Part shown: piece after piece, positions 23,574 to 31,933 of the stretch | How the letters are laid out: each line of letters opens with the position of its first letter | Numbering within the stretch: position 1 is the first letter of the stretch | Assembly (NCBI RefSeq): GCF_022698145.1 | Contig: NZ_JALDAX010000012.1 | Span: 124,001-188,000 of the forward strand | DNA length: 64,000 nucleotides | Source: Streptomyces spinosisporus | GTDB taxonomy: Bacteria > Actinomycetota > Actinomycetes > Streptomycetales > Streptomycetaceae | Direction of reading: 5' to 3' | Notes under the pieces: generated by a model | The model's input: only the letters and a program-made list of their open reading frames with translations | Database searches by the model: none | Told to the model about the DNA's origin: nothing | Program-made: the position numbers and the translations under genes

Positions 23574-24092
23574 CTATCCGGCCGACCGGAAGGCCTTCAG
23601 GCGGTGGTAGGCCGCCAGCCCGTCCGGCACCCACTGCCACTCGGCGAGCCGCCGCTCCACCTCCGCCGGTGGCAGGAAGTCGTGCCAGGCCACCTCCTCG
23701 GCCTGGGGGCTGACCGGCAGTTCGCAGCGGACCTCGTACACCGCCGACCACCAGCTGTGGCCCGCGCCGTTGTCGTAGAGGAACTTGAAGAGGAACCGCG
23801 GCTTCGGCAGGCCCGTGACGCCGAGCTCCTCCTCGGCCTCGCGCAGCGCCGCCTCGTCGTAGGACTCGCCCGCGCCGACCACGCCGCCGACGAACATGTC
23901 GTAGTGAGAGGGGAAGACCAGCTTGACCGGGGTGCGGCGGTGGACGAAGAGGCGGCCGTGCGCGTCCCTGGCCTCGATGAAGACACAGCGGTGCCGCAGG
24001 CCCTCGGCGTAGGCCTCGCCGCGCGGGGCCTGCCGGACGACCTGGTCGTTCTCGTCGACGATGTCGAGGATCTCGTCTGCGGGGCTCGTCAT
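23574..24092 (-). CDS. Nudix hydrolase
   Basis: 172 residues. A complete Nudix box spans residues 70-92, G-x5-E-x7-R-E-x-x-E-E-x-G-V, read as GGVVGAGESYDEAALREAEEELGV (Gly70, Glu76, Arg84, Glu85, Glu88, Glu89, Gly91). The N-terminal ILDIVDENDQVVRQAPRGEA and HRCVFIEARDAHGRLFVHRR resemble the isopentenyl-diphosphate isomerase-like/YfcD branch, which lacks a confirmed substrate. It lies 10 bp downstream of the YidH-like gene on the same strand order and 23 bp after the DMT exporter, so the four genes from 25009 to 22851 may be one transcript. Confidence 0.88.
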   Translation of the reverse strand: MTSPADEILDIVDENDQVVRQAPRGEAYAEGLRHRCVFIEARDAHGRLFVHRRTPVKLVFPSHYDMFVGGVVGAGESYDEAALREAEEELGVTGLPKPRFLFKFLYDNGAGHSWWSAVYEVRCELPVSPQAEEVAWHDFLPPAEVERRLAEWQWVPDGLAAYHRLKAFRSAG

Positions 24093-24115
24093 ACGGCCAT
24101 CCAAGCAGGACGGCG

Positions 24116-25009
24116 TCAGTTCGGCTGCAGGTCCCGTACCCGCTGGGGCCTGGCCGCGCCGCTCGGCATGCACGGGTGCAGACCGAGCAGGACGATGCCG
24201 CCGACGATCGCCGCGAGGCCCGCCGCCTCCCAGGCGAGCGCGCCGGTGTCGGTGCGCAGCCGGTCGCCGAGGAAGCCGACCCCGCAGAGGATGCCGGCGA
24301 GGGGCTGGGCGGCGGTGAGGGCGGGCAGCGACATGCGCAGGGGAGCGGTCTCGAAGGCGCTCTGCACGAGGATCAGGCCGGTGACGCCGATGACGACGAC
24401 GCCGTACGGCTGCCAGGTGGTCACCAGCTCGGTCAGGCCGCCCTCGGAGAAGCGCTGGCCGCTGATCCGGGTCAGGGCGTCCTGGACGCCGTAGAGGAGG
24501 CCCGCGGCGAGGGCGAGGAGGACCGGGGCGGCGCTCAGCCGCGAGCGCTTGGCGTAGGTCGTCAGCAGCAGCGCGAGGCCGATCATGGCGCCGATGATCA
24601 GCCAGTGCCGGAAGGGGTCGCTGATCGCGCTGCCGCCGCGCGGCTGCCCCGCCACGATGAAGGCGGTGACGCCACCCGCGAGCAGCGCAAGACCCGTCCA
24701 GCCCTGGCGGCCGAGCGGCTGTCGGGTCTGGCGCCGGGACAGGGCGAGCGCGAAGAGGAGGTTCGTGGCCAGCAGCGGTTCGACCAGGGAGATCTCGCCC
24801 TGGGACAGCGCGATCGCGCCCAGCACCATGCCGGCCACCATGAAGGCGATGCCGCCCAGCCAGCGCGGCACCTGCATCAGGTCGACGAGCAGGCGGGGTG
24901 AGAGGAAGTCGCTCAGTGGTGCCCGCTGGGCCGCGTTCTGCTGGAGCACGAATCCGAAGCCCAGGCAGCAGGCCGCGCTCACGGCGAGAATCAGTACCAG
25001 AACGGACAC
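24116..25009 (-). CDS. DMT-superfamily transporter
   Basis: 297 residues from a GTG at 25009 (MSVLVLILAVSAACCLGFGF), chosen because GAGG lies eight bases upstream and the protein then opens directly with a membrane helix. A frame open to 25201 would add a 64-residue Pro/Arg-rich tail without transporter character. Nine or ten hydrophobic helices follow, with QGEISLVEPLLATNLLFALALS and VQDALTRISG as the conserved polar patches of the actinobacterial DMT group. Substrate unknown. It heads a likely operon with the Nudix and two DUF202 genes. Confidence 0.82.
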   Translation of the reverse strand: MSVLVLILAVSAACCLGFGFVLQQNAAQRAPLSDFLSPRLLVDLMQVPRWLGGIAFMVAGMVLGAIALSQGEISLVEPLLATNLLFALALSRRQTRQPLGRQGWTGLALLAGGVTAFIVAGQPRGGSAISDPFRHWLIIGAMIGLALLLTTYAKRSRLSAAPVLLALAAGLLYGVQDALTRISGQRFSEGGLTELVTTWQPYGVVVIGVTGLILVQSAFETAPLRMSLPALTAAQPLAGILCGVGFLGDRLRTDTGALAWEAAGLAAIVGGIVLLGLHPCMPSGAARPQRVRDLQPN

Positions 25010-25392
25010 GTTGCGTACCTCGATCGTTGGGGACACGGGGTGCGTTTGGGTGACTGTAGCCTCCCGGCCGCCGCCGTGCCCCCGGGAGTGCGGGGATCCG
25101 GACGTCGACTCGGTCACGTCGCCCGGCCCTCCGGGGCGCCGACGCGGCCGTTCCGTCATGGTGGGGTGCCCGGGCCCCGGACGCCATGGCGTACGCCACA
25201 CGAGGGATGGGCCGCACGGCGGTGACGGTGACCCGACTGATCCTTAAGTGCCCCTTCCGTCACAGGAGTTGAACCGTGTAACACCCGTCCATCCCTTGAC
25301 GTGAACCATTGGTGACCGGTTGGCTGTGCGTGACCAGTCGACGGCAATCCGATATCGGGCGACGCACCGCGTCGCGTGAGGAAGTTCCCGCG
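25010..25392. other. 383-bp divergent spacer, no gene recognised
   Basis: The DMT gene and the TPR-like gene diverge here. Bases 25055-25201 could code for an N-terminal extension of the DMT protein but look non-coding. The middle (25244-25340) is unusually AT-rich for this genome (GATCCTTAAGTG, GTTGAACCGTGTAACACC, CCTTGACGTGAACCATTGG) and probably contains both promoters. TTGACG near 25294 is a possible -35. No tRNA, repeat or clear operator was found. Confidence 0.4.
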
Positions 25393-26343
25393 GTGTCTCC
25401 ACCCCCGCCACCTCTCGGCCGGGGCCGCAAGCGTGCGGCCCAGGCTCTCGACGCGGCTCTGGACGACGCCGAACTCGTCGCGGCCCGGGCCGCGTTGGCC
25501 CAGGGCCGGTGGCAGGCCGCCCGGTCGTTGCTCGTGCACACGGGGGACGACTGGGACCGCCGCGGCCACCGGCTCACCGTGCTGGCACTGGAGTCCTACA
25601 GCGCCGCCTGGGCCCGCGACTGGCTGCTCGCCGAGCCCGACTCCGCCGACGCCGCCCTGCTGCTCGCACTCGCGCAGGTGCAGCGGGCCCTGGCCCGCAA
25701 GGAGAAGCCGGACCGCGCCCGTAAGGCCTGCCGGGCGGTTGCCGAGCTCGTACCGGCCGACCCCACCCCGTGGCTCGGCCTGCTGATGCTGGAGCGCGGC
25801 ACGGGCACGGACGAGGAGACCGCGCGCCTCTTCGACCAGATCCGCAGCCGGTACGCCGACCACCATCACGCCCACCACCTGATGGTCGCCCGGCTCGCCG
25901 AACGGCAGGCCGAGGCGGGCGCCGACCCGCTGCACGAGGTCTACGACTTCGCCAACTGGGCCGCCGAACAGGCCCCCGCGGACTCCCCGCTCGCCATCCT
26001 GCCGGTCGTCGCGCACGCCGAGCGCTACCGCGTGCTGGCCGCCGCCGGGCTGGAGTCCCCCGACCCCGTCTCCTCGGGCCACTGGAGCGGGCGGCGGGCC
26101 CGGCAGGTGATGAAGGCCGCCTTCGACTGGTGGCTGGAGTGGGAGCACGAGGGCCATCCGCGCCGCCTGGTCGACCTCAACTTCCTCGCCCACGCCAAGG
26201 TCTGCGAGGGGCGCGGCGCCGAGGCCGCGGCCCTGTTCCACCGCATCGGCGAGCACGCCACGCCCGCCCCGTGGTCGTACCCGGACCGCGATCCGCACTC
26301 CGCCTTCCGTGCCGCGCGCGCCGCCGCGCTCGGCACGGCATGA
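25393..26343 (+). CDS. Hypothetical alpha-helical (TPR-like) protein
   Basis: 316 residues from the GTG of MSPPPPPLGRGRKRA, with GAGGAAG nine bases upstream. Ala/Arg/Leu-rich helices suggest a superhelical repeat: DDAELVAARAALAQGRWQAA, LTVLALESYSAAWARDWLL, DAALLLALAQVQRALARKEK, KACRAVAELVPADPTPWLGL and similar pairs to residue 310, ending in HSAFRAARAAALGTA. No catalytic motif, signal or membrane segment. Similar proteins in Streptomyces are annotated only as hypothetical. It is followed after 34 bp by the amino-acid permease and is probably co-transcribed with it. Confidence 0.75.
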   Translation: MSPPPPPLGRGRKRAAQALDAALDDAELVAARAALAQGRWQAARSLLVHTGDDWDRRGHRLTVLALESYSAAWARDWLLAEPDSADAALLLALAQVQRALARKEKPDRARKACRAVAELVPADPTPWLGLLMLERGTGTDEETARLFDQIRSRYADHHHAHHLMVARLAERQAEAGADPLHEVYDFANWAAEQAPADSPLAILPVVAHAERYRVLAAAGLESPDPVSSGHWSGRRARQVMKAAFDWWLEWEHEGHPRRLVDLNFLAHAKVCEGRGAEAAALFHRIGEHATPAPWSYPDRDPHSAFRAARAAALGTA

Positions 26344-26377
26344 CATTCCCGACCCCGACAGAAGGACGGTCCCCGCG

Positions 26378-27922
26378 ATGACCACGGGCAGTTCCAGCGC
26401 GAGCAGAGCAGGCTCGGACGGCATCAGTACCTATCTGGGGCAGGAGCGTGCCCTGCGTGCGGACCGCCTCGGCACGGGGGGCCTGCTGCTCTCCGTCCTC
26501 GCGGCCACCGCCCCGCTCATGGTGGTCGCGGGTGTCATGCCCACGACGTTCGCGGTGATGGGGATCGTCGGACAGCCGCTGCTCTTCGTCGTCCTCGGCG
26601 TCGTCCTGATCCTGTTCGGCGTGGGCTACGCCGAGATGAGCCGGCACGTCCACAACGCCGGCGCCTTCTACGCGTACATATCCCGCGGCCTCGGCGGCAC
26701 GGCCGGGGCGGGCGCGGCCCTGGTGGCGCTGGTCGCCTACAACGCCCTCCAGGTCGGCATCTACGGCATCTTCGGCTTCGAGGTCTCCGGGCTCTTCGAC
26801 ACCTACGCCGACATGACGGTCGTCTGGTGGATACCGGCGCTGGTGGCCCTCGCGGTCGTCGGTCTGCTGGGCTGGCTGAAGATCGACGTCAACGCGCGCG
26901 TGCTGGGCGTGCTGCTGGTCGTCGAGGTGATCCTCGTGGTGATCTTCGACGTCGCGGCCGTCGGCGACCCCGCGAAGGAGGGCCTGTCGCTGCACGCCTT
27001 CAACCCCGACACGCTCAGCGGCGCGGGCGTGGGCACCGCCCTGTGCTTCTGCATCGCGGCCTTCCTCGGCTTCGAGCAGGCGCCCGTGTACGCGGAGGAG
27101 ACCAGCAGGCCGCACATCCTCGTGCCGCGCGTGATGTTCTACGCGGTCGGCGGCGTCGCCGTCTTCTTCGCGCTGAGCAGCTGGGCGCTGACCGTGGCCG
27201 CCGGGCCCTCCCAGGTCGTCGGCGTGGCGCGGAAGGAGAGCGCCGGGATGCTCTTCTCGCTGACCGAGTCCCGGCTCGGCGGCGCCTTCACCGACGTCCT
27301 GCACGTCCTGTTCGTGACCGGCATGTTCGCGGCCATGCTCAGCTTCCACAACGTCGTCGCCCGCTACACCTTCGCGATGGGCCGCGAGGGGCTGCTGCCG
27401 CGCACCTTCGGCCGCACCACCGGCTCCAGCGGCGCCCCCGGCACCGGTTCCCTGCTGCAGACGGCCGTGGCGGCGGTGGTCGTGATCGTCTTCGCGATCG
27501 CCGACGACAAGCCCACCGGGGACCCGACGGCGCCCGTGCTGCACCTGTTCACCTGGTTCGGCAACATCGGCGCGCTCGGCGTGATCGTGCTGATGGCGGC
27601 GGCCTCCGTGTCGGTCATCGTCTTCTTCGCCCGCCGCGGCGCCGCACGCGCCCAGTCCTGGCGCCTGGTCACCTCCGCCCTCGCCGCCGCCGCCCTGCTG
27701 GTGATCGCCGGCTACACGGTCAAGGACTTCGACGTCCTGGTGGGCGCGGGCCCCGACTCGGCCCTGAGCTGGGCCCTCCCCGGCATCATCGGCCTCGCCC
27801 TGGTGGTGGGCCTGGTCCAGGGCCTGGTGCTGCGCTCCCGCTCACCGGAGGCGCATGCCCGCATCGGTCTGGGCAATGAGGCGTTCCAGCTGGACAAGGC
27901 GGCCGCGAGCGAGGCGCCGTAG
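26378..27922 (+). CDS. APC-family amino acid permease
   Basis: 514 residues with twelve or more membrane helices. The first-helix motif APLMVVAGVMPTTFAV, the MSRHVHNAGAFYAYISRGLGG loop and AFLGFEQAPVYAEETSRP (helix 6 region) are characteristic of the APC superfamily, in the branch of actinobacterial permeases for amino acids or amines. The soluble N-terminus (DGISTYLGQERALRADRLG) matches relatives. Start ATG at 26378 after GAAGGACGG. Downstream, about 350 bp consist of decayed copies of this gene's last 150 bp. Substrate not assigned. Confidence 0.9.
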   Translation: MTTGSSSASRAGSDGISTYLGQERALRADRLGTGGLLLSVLAATAPLMVVAGVMPTTFAVMGIVGQPLLFVVLGVVLILFGVGYAEMSRHVHNAGAFYAYISRGLGGTAGAGAALVALVAYNALQVGIYGIFGFEVSGLFDTYADMTVVWWIPALVALAVVGLLGWLKIDVNARVLGVLLVVEVILVVIFDVAAVGDPAKEGLSLHAFNPDTLSGAGVGTALCFCIAAFLGFEQAPVYAEETSRPHILVPRVMFYAVGGVAVFFALSSWALTVAAGPSQVVGVARKESAGMLFSLTESRLGGAFTDVLHVLFVTGMFAAMLSFHNVVARYTFAMGREGLLPRTFGRTTGSSGAPGTGSLLQTAVAAVVVIVFAIADDKPTGDPTAPVLHLFTWFGNIGALGVIVLMAAASVSVIVFFARRGAARAQSWRLVTSALAAAALLVIAGYTVKDFDVLVGAGPDSALSWALPGIIGLALVVGLVQGLVLRSRSPEAHARIGLGNEAFQLDKAAASEAP

Positions 27923-28270
27923 GGACGTGTGGGTGGGGTCGGGCGGGGGCGCCGGCTTTGGGGGTGGGGGAGCGGGTGCGATGCCCAGGCCGGTGTGGCC
28001 CCGGCTCTGCCCTGAGCTGGGTGGTGCACGGCGTCGCCGGAGGCGCGCGCTCGCATCGGCTTCGGCGCGGGGTGTTCCGGTTGGACACGGTCGTGGGCGA
28101 GGGCCCGTAGGGGTGCGTGGGTGGGGTCGGGCTGCGCCGGCTTTGGGGGAGCGGGTTCGATGGCCAGGCCGGAGCGGGCCCGGCTCTGCCCTGAGCTGGG
28201 TGGCGCGCCCGCGTCGGCTTCGGTGCGGGGCGTTCCGGTTGGACAAGGCGGCGCGGGAGACCTCGTAGGT
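27923..28270. repeat. Two decayed tandem copies of the 3' end of the permease gene
   Basis: CCCTGAGCTGGG occurs at 27762 (in the gene), 28010 and 28189. After each there is a degenerate version of the permease C-terminal codons: ...GGAGGCGCATGCCCGCATCGG, then TTCCAGCTGGACAAGGCGGC against TTCCGGTTGGACACGG and TTCCGGTTGGACAAGGCGGC. The post-stop sequence GTGTGGGTGGGGTCGGG recurs near 28114. Copy lengths differ (period 248, then 179 bp). The 446-bp gap 27923-28368 holds nothing else except the promoter region of the molybdoenzyme gene. Confidence 0.78.
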
Positions 28271-28368
28271 GCGGTCGGTTTCTGAGGGGTGGGTAAGAAG
28301 ATGACGGAATCCTGACGAGGAGCCGCGATCGCTGGTCCCGTCGGGGTCGGGGGTGTTCGAATGGATGG

Positions 28369-29121
28369 GTGAACTCCGAACAACCCGAGGAGCCCGGCGC
28401 GCCGCAGCCGTCGGCGGAGCGCGGCGCTCCGATCGGCCGCCGTGTCCTGCTCGGCACCATCGGTCTGGGCGCCCTCGGCGTGGTCGCCGCGCCGCCGCTG
28501 CAGCGCGCCCTGGAGAGCTTCCTCGGCGCGGCGGCCGACAAGGACCCCACGGGACTGACGGGACTGCTCCCCAACGGCGGCGGCTTCCGCTACTACTCGG
28601 TCGCCTCGTCCGTGCCGCACAAGAACGCCTCGAACTACCGCCTCACCGTCGACGGCCTCGTGGACCACCCGAAGACGTACACGCTCGACGACCTGCGCGC
28701 CCTGCCGCAGACCCGGATGGTCAAGGACGTCCAGTGCGTCACCGGCTGGCGCGTCCCCGACACCCCCTTCGAAGGGGTACGCCTGTCCCGGCTGCTGGAC
28801 GCCGCAGGGGTGCACGGCAAGGCCGGCGCGGTGCGCTTCACCTGCTTCGACGGCACGTACACCGAGAGCCTCACCCTCGACCAGGCCCGCCGCTCCGACG
28901 TCCTGGTGGCGCTGCGGATGCAGGACAAGGACATCGGTCACGCCCACGGCGGCCCGGTCCGCCTCTATGTGGCGCCGATGTACTTCTACAAGTCCGCCAA
29001 GTGGCTCTCGGGCATCACCGTCACCGAGGACGTGCGCCCGGGCTACTGGGAGAAGCTGGGCTACGACGTCGACGCCTGGGTCGGCCGCTCGAACGGACGC
29101 GACGATGAGCCTACGACTTGA
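28369..29121 (+). CDS. Molybdopterin-dependent oxidoreductase, sulfite-oxidase fold (YedY/MsrP-like), Tat-exported
   Basis: 250 residues from a GTG. The N-terminus has a Tat-like signal, IGRRVLLGTIGLGALGVVA (residues 22-40). The single-domain sulfite oxidase fold carries VKDVQCVTGWRVPDTPFEGV, with Cys123 as the molybdenum ligand, FTCFDGTYTESLTLDQA, and HGGPVRLYVAPMYFYKSAKW. It overlaps the following cytochrome b gene by 17 bp, the same arrangement as YedY with its haem membrane anchor YedZ, so the protein likely acts outside the membrane with electrons from the quinone pool. The substrate (protein methionine sulfoxide or another oxide) is inferred from the family. Confidence 0.88.
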   Translation: MNSEQPEEPGAPQPSAERGAPIGRRVLLGTIGLGALGVVAAPPLQRALESFLGAAADKDPTGLTGLLPNGGGFRYYSVASSVPHKNASNYRLTVDGLVDHPKTYTLDDLRALPQTRMVKDVQCVTGWRVPDTPFEGVRLSRLLDAAGVHGKAGAVRFTCFDGTYTESLTLDQARRSDVLVALRMQDKDIGHAHGGPVRLYVAPMYFYKSAKWLSGITVTEDVRPGYWEKLGYDVDAWVGRSNGRDDEPTT

Positions 29122-29731
29122 GTCGCACACCCCGTCGGTCTCCGGGGTCCGCCGCTTCGGCCCTGTCCAGCGCTGGGTGCACCGCACCACCGCCGCCCTG
29201 ATGGGCATCTGCGTACTGACGGCCGCCTTCCTCTACGTCCCCGAACTCGCCGAACTGGTCGGGCGCCGCGCCCTGGTGGTCCGCGTCCACGAGTGGGCCG
29301 GGCTCGCCCTGCCCGTACCGGTGCTCGCGGGCCTGTTCTCCCGGTACTTCCGCGCCGACCTCGGCCACCTGAACCGCTTCGGCCCGCACGACAGGATCTG
29401 GCTGCGCGCGGCCCTGCGCCGCGACAAGCGCCGCTCCTCGCGCCCGGCGGCCAAGTTCAACGCGGGCCAGAAGATCTACGCGGCCTGGATCGCCGGCGCC
29501 TCGCTGGTGATGCTCGGCACGGGCCTGATCATGTGGTTCACCCATCTCACCCCGATCATGTGGCGCACCAGCGCGACCTTCGTCCACGACTGGCTCGCCC
29601 TGACCATCGGCATCGTGCTCGCCGGGCACATCGGCATGGCGCTCGGGGACCCCGAGGCCCGCAGCGGCCTACGGACCGGACAGGTCAGCCGTGAGTGGGC
29701 CGAGCGTGAGCACCCCCTGTGGCGTCCCTGA
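29105..29731 (+). CDS. Di-haem cytochrome b (b561-like) membrane subunit
   Basis: 208 residues with four membrane helices at about 30-50, 60-80, 125-145 and 155-175. Histidines placed for haem ligation are in RWVHRTT (helix 1), VRVHEWAGL (helix 2), FVHDWLAL (helix 4 start) and LAGHIGMAL. A basic cytoplasmic loop (RIWLRAALRRDKRRSSR) joins the two halves. It starts inside the molybdoenzyme gene and is its probable electron donor. The last 63 bases overlap the 3' end of the convergent hypothetical gene, an unusually long coding overlap. Confidence 0.85.
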   Translation: MSLRLESHTPSVSGVRRFGPVQRWVHRTTAALMGICVLTAAFLYVPELAELVGRRALVVRVHEWAGLALPVPVLAGLFSRYFRADLGHLNRFGPHDRIWLRAALRRDKRRSSRPAAKFNAGQKIYAAWIAGASLVMLGTGLIMWFTHLTPIMWRTSATFVHDWLALTIGIVLAGHIGMALGDPEARSGLRTGQVSREWAEREHPLWRP

Positions 29732-30748
29732 CGACCCATCGGGCGACGGCACCGCGGCGGGCGAAGCGACGGTGAGGGCGTCCCTCAGCCGCGCCTCGGT
29801 GCCGGCGTACCGGACGGCCACGTCGACCCGCTGCGGATAGCGGTCCAGGGACGGCACCACGGCGGACAGCACCAGCCGGTCGCCCGACCGCGAGCGCACG
29901 ACGGGCGCCCCGGCGAGCCGGTGCCCGCCGATGAACACGCTTCCCGACCGCAGCAGTTCGGCCTGGTCGAAGTAGGTGCCGCGCAGCTCGATCGCGACGG
30001 TGTCGCCCGGCCGCACCTGGGTCCCGCCGCCCGTCTCCACGCCGGCGATCCGGTAGTCGCAGGCGGGCCGCGCGCCCGAGTCCGTCGTCAACTGCGCGTT
30101 CGCCCCCGGGTACCGGCGGTGGAAGTCGAGCAGGGCGCCGAGCACGGCGTAGGCGGCACGGCCCTTGCAGGTGCCGGCCTTTCCGGCCGCTCCGGCGTAC
30201 CCCTGTGCCGCCGCACTCCAGCTGCCGCCCTCGCCCTGTACGGCCAGACAGGCGTCGGCGAGCGCCCGCAGCACCCGCCACTCGGGGTCGGACGACGACC
30301 CGGGGATCACGCCGAGGGCGGCCCGGCAGTGGCGCGGATCGCGGAGCCGGTCGTAGACGCTCGACGGATCGGGAGCGGAGTCGGCGTCGGGCGAGACGGG
30401 TCCGGGCGGGAGCCACACGGGGCTCTTCAGCAGCCGGTTGCCGGACGAGGAGGAAGGTGTGGGGGAGGACGTGCCCCGCGGTGCGGCCGTGGCCGTCCGG
30501 GAGTGGTGGCTCGGACTGCCCGGCACCACCGTGCGGTTCGCCTCTCCGGCGGGTGACTCCCGGGGACCCGAGGGCTCCGGCGCGACGAAGGGACGGGCAC
30601 TGCTCGACGGCCCGACCGTCACGATGGTGGTACCCCCGCCACCTCTGTCCGGGGTGCCACTTCCGTCACCACCGAAGGCGGCGACGGCCACCGCCACCGC
30701 TCCGACCACGAGCAGCCCCGAGACACGCATCCCGAGGGAAATGGCCAT
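29669..30748 (-). CDS. Membrane-anchored hypothetical protein
   Basis: 359 residues from the ATG of MAISLGMRV (GGGGGG just upstream). One N-terminal hydrophobic segment (SGLLVVGAVAVAVAAFGG) acts as signal anchor. A Ser/Pro/Thr/Gly-rich linker follows (residues about 30-115). The folded C-terminal part contains four Cys (RHCRAALG, DACLAVQ, GTCKGRA, ARPACDYR) that could form two disulfides outside the cell, then a beta-rich region of Ig/IPT character (VRPGDTVAIELRGTYFDQAE, VVRSRSGDRLVLSAVVPSL). No function is recognised. It overlaps the cytochrome b gene tail-to-tail. Confidence 0.72.
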   Translation of the reverse strand: MAISLGMRVSGLLVVGAVAVAVAAFGGDGSGTPDRGGGGTTIVTVGPSSSARPFVAPEPSGPRESPAGEANRTVVPGSPSHHSRTATAAPRGTSSPTPSSSSGNRLLKSPVWLPPGPVSPDADSAPDPSSVYDRLRDPRHCRAALGVIPGSSSDPEWRVLRALADACLAVQGEGGSWSAAAQGYAGAAGKAGTCKGRAAYAVLGALLDFHRRYPGANAQLTTDSGARPACDYRIAGVETGGGTQVRPGDTVAIELRGTYFDQAELLRSGSVFIGGHRLAGAPVVRSRSGDRLVLSAVVPSLDRYPQRVDVAVRYAGTEARLRDALTVASPAAVPSPDGSSGTPQGVLTLGPLTADLSGP

Positions 30749-30847
30749 GACGCCCCCCGACACACAGACCCCCGGGGGCCTGGGTCCGGGGGCCTCCTCA
30801 TCATCGGGCCGACGGTGCCCGTCGGGGAAGACGTCATATTGGCGGTC

Positions 30848-30892
30848 GGTGACGAAAAACAGTCACCCGGAAAACCGGAGACTCAGTCTCCG
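30848..30892 (-). terminator. Inverted repeats downstream of the sugar-acid operon
   Basis: On the minus strand the stop region of the dehydrogenase lies in CGGAGACT-C-AGTCTCCG (30876-30892). Further along come CCGG-TTTT-CCGG and GGTGAC-TGTTTTTC-GTCACC (30848-30867, 6-bp stem with a U-rich loop). The last hairpin is the best terminator candidate. Confidence 0.55.
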
Positions 30893-31920
30893 AAGTCCAG
30901 CAGGACCTTGCAGGAACGGCTGCGGTCCGCCGCGAGTGCGAACGCGGCCTCGGCCTCCCGCACCGGGACCACCGCGCTGACCAGGGCGTCGAAGGCGGGC
31001 TCGGCCGCGAGCAGCCGCAGCGCCTCGTCGAACTCCGCGTCGAAGCGGAACGCCCCGCGCAGGTCGATCTCCCGGCTCACGACGAGATTCCCGGCGAACG
31101 GACTCGGTCCGGGCGGCAGCATCCCCAGCTGCACCACGACGCCGCCGCGCCGCACCAGCCGCAGACACGTGTCGAGCCCCGCGGCGACCCCGGACGCCTC
31201 CACCGCCACGTCCGCCTCGGACGGCCACCCCGCGTCGGCCGGGTCGTCGGCCCGTACGACCGTGTCGGCGCCCGCGAGACGCGCGTACCCAAGCGCCGCC
31301 GGGAGGAGGTCGGTGACCGTGATGTGCGCGGCGCCCGCCGCCCGCGCGGCGGCGACGACCAGGCACCCGATGGGCCCGGCTCCCGTCACCAGGACGTGCC
31401 GGTCCTTCACCTCCCCGGCCCGCCGCACCGCGTGCAGCGCGACCGAGAGCGGTTCGGCCAGCGCGGCCCGCCGCAGCTCCAGGCCCTCGGGAAGCGGCCT
31501 CACCTGCTCGGCGGGTACGGCGATGTGCGCCGCGAAGCCGCCCTGCACGTGCGGGAAGCGGGCGGCGCTGCCGAGGTAGCGGGTGTCCCGGCAGATGTTG
31601 CGGCGCCCGCCGGTGCATTCCGGGCAGCGCCCGCACGGGGTCGCCGGGTGCACCGCGACCGCCGTACCGACGGCCGGGCCCGGCGCGCCCGGGGAGCCGT
31701 ACGCCACGACCGTCCCGACCACCTCGTGCCCGAGCAGCATGGGCTCGCGCAGCCGGAAGTCACCGACGCCGCCGTGCCGCCAGTAGTGCAGGTCGGATCC
31801 GCAGACCCCGCCGTAGCGCACGGCGACCAGCGCCTGGCCGGGGGCGGGCTCGGGGACCGGCAACTCCTCGACACGCAAATCCAGTTGACCGTGGATCACA
31901 CAGCCGAGCATCTCCGTCAT
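30883..31920 (-). CDS. Zinc-dependent polyol/L-idonate 5-dehydrogenase-like enzyme
   Basis: 345 residues, MDR superfamily. Catalytic zinc ligands: Cys40 (GGVCGSDLHYW), His65 and Glu66 (LLGHEVVG). The structural zinc lobe CGRCPECTGGRRNIC has the four cysteines. The Rossmann motif is TGAGPIGCL, with an acidic residue after it in TVTDLLP indicating NAD. YWRHGGVGDFRL is typical of L-idonate 5-dehydrogenase. Last gene of a four-gene operon with an SDR, a GntP permease and a gluconokinase, so it probably interconverts idonate or a related aldonate and 5-ketogluconate. The gap to the SDR gene is 13 bp. Confidence 0.87.
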   Translation of the reverse strand: MTEMLGCVIHGQLDLRVEELPVPEPAPGQALVAVRYGGVCGSDLHYWRHGGVGDFRLREPMLLGHEVVGTVVAYGSPGAPGPAVGTAVAVHPATPCGRCPECTGGRRNICRDTRYLGSAARFPHVQGGFAAHIAVPAEQVRPLPEGLELRRAALAEPLSVALHAVRRAGEVKDRHVLVTGAGPIGCLVVAAARAAGAAHITVTDLLPAALGYARLAGADTVVRADDPADAGWPSEADVAVEASGVAAGLDTCLRLVRRGGVVVQLGMLPPGPSPFAGNLVVSREIDLRGAFRFDAEFDEALRLLAAEPAFDALVSAVVPVREAEAAFALAADRSRSCKVLLDFGD

Positions 31921-31933
31921 GAGCCGTACCCCT

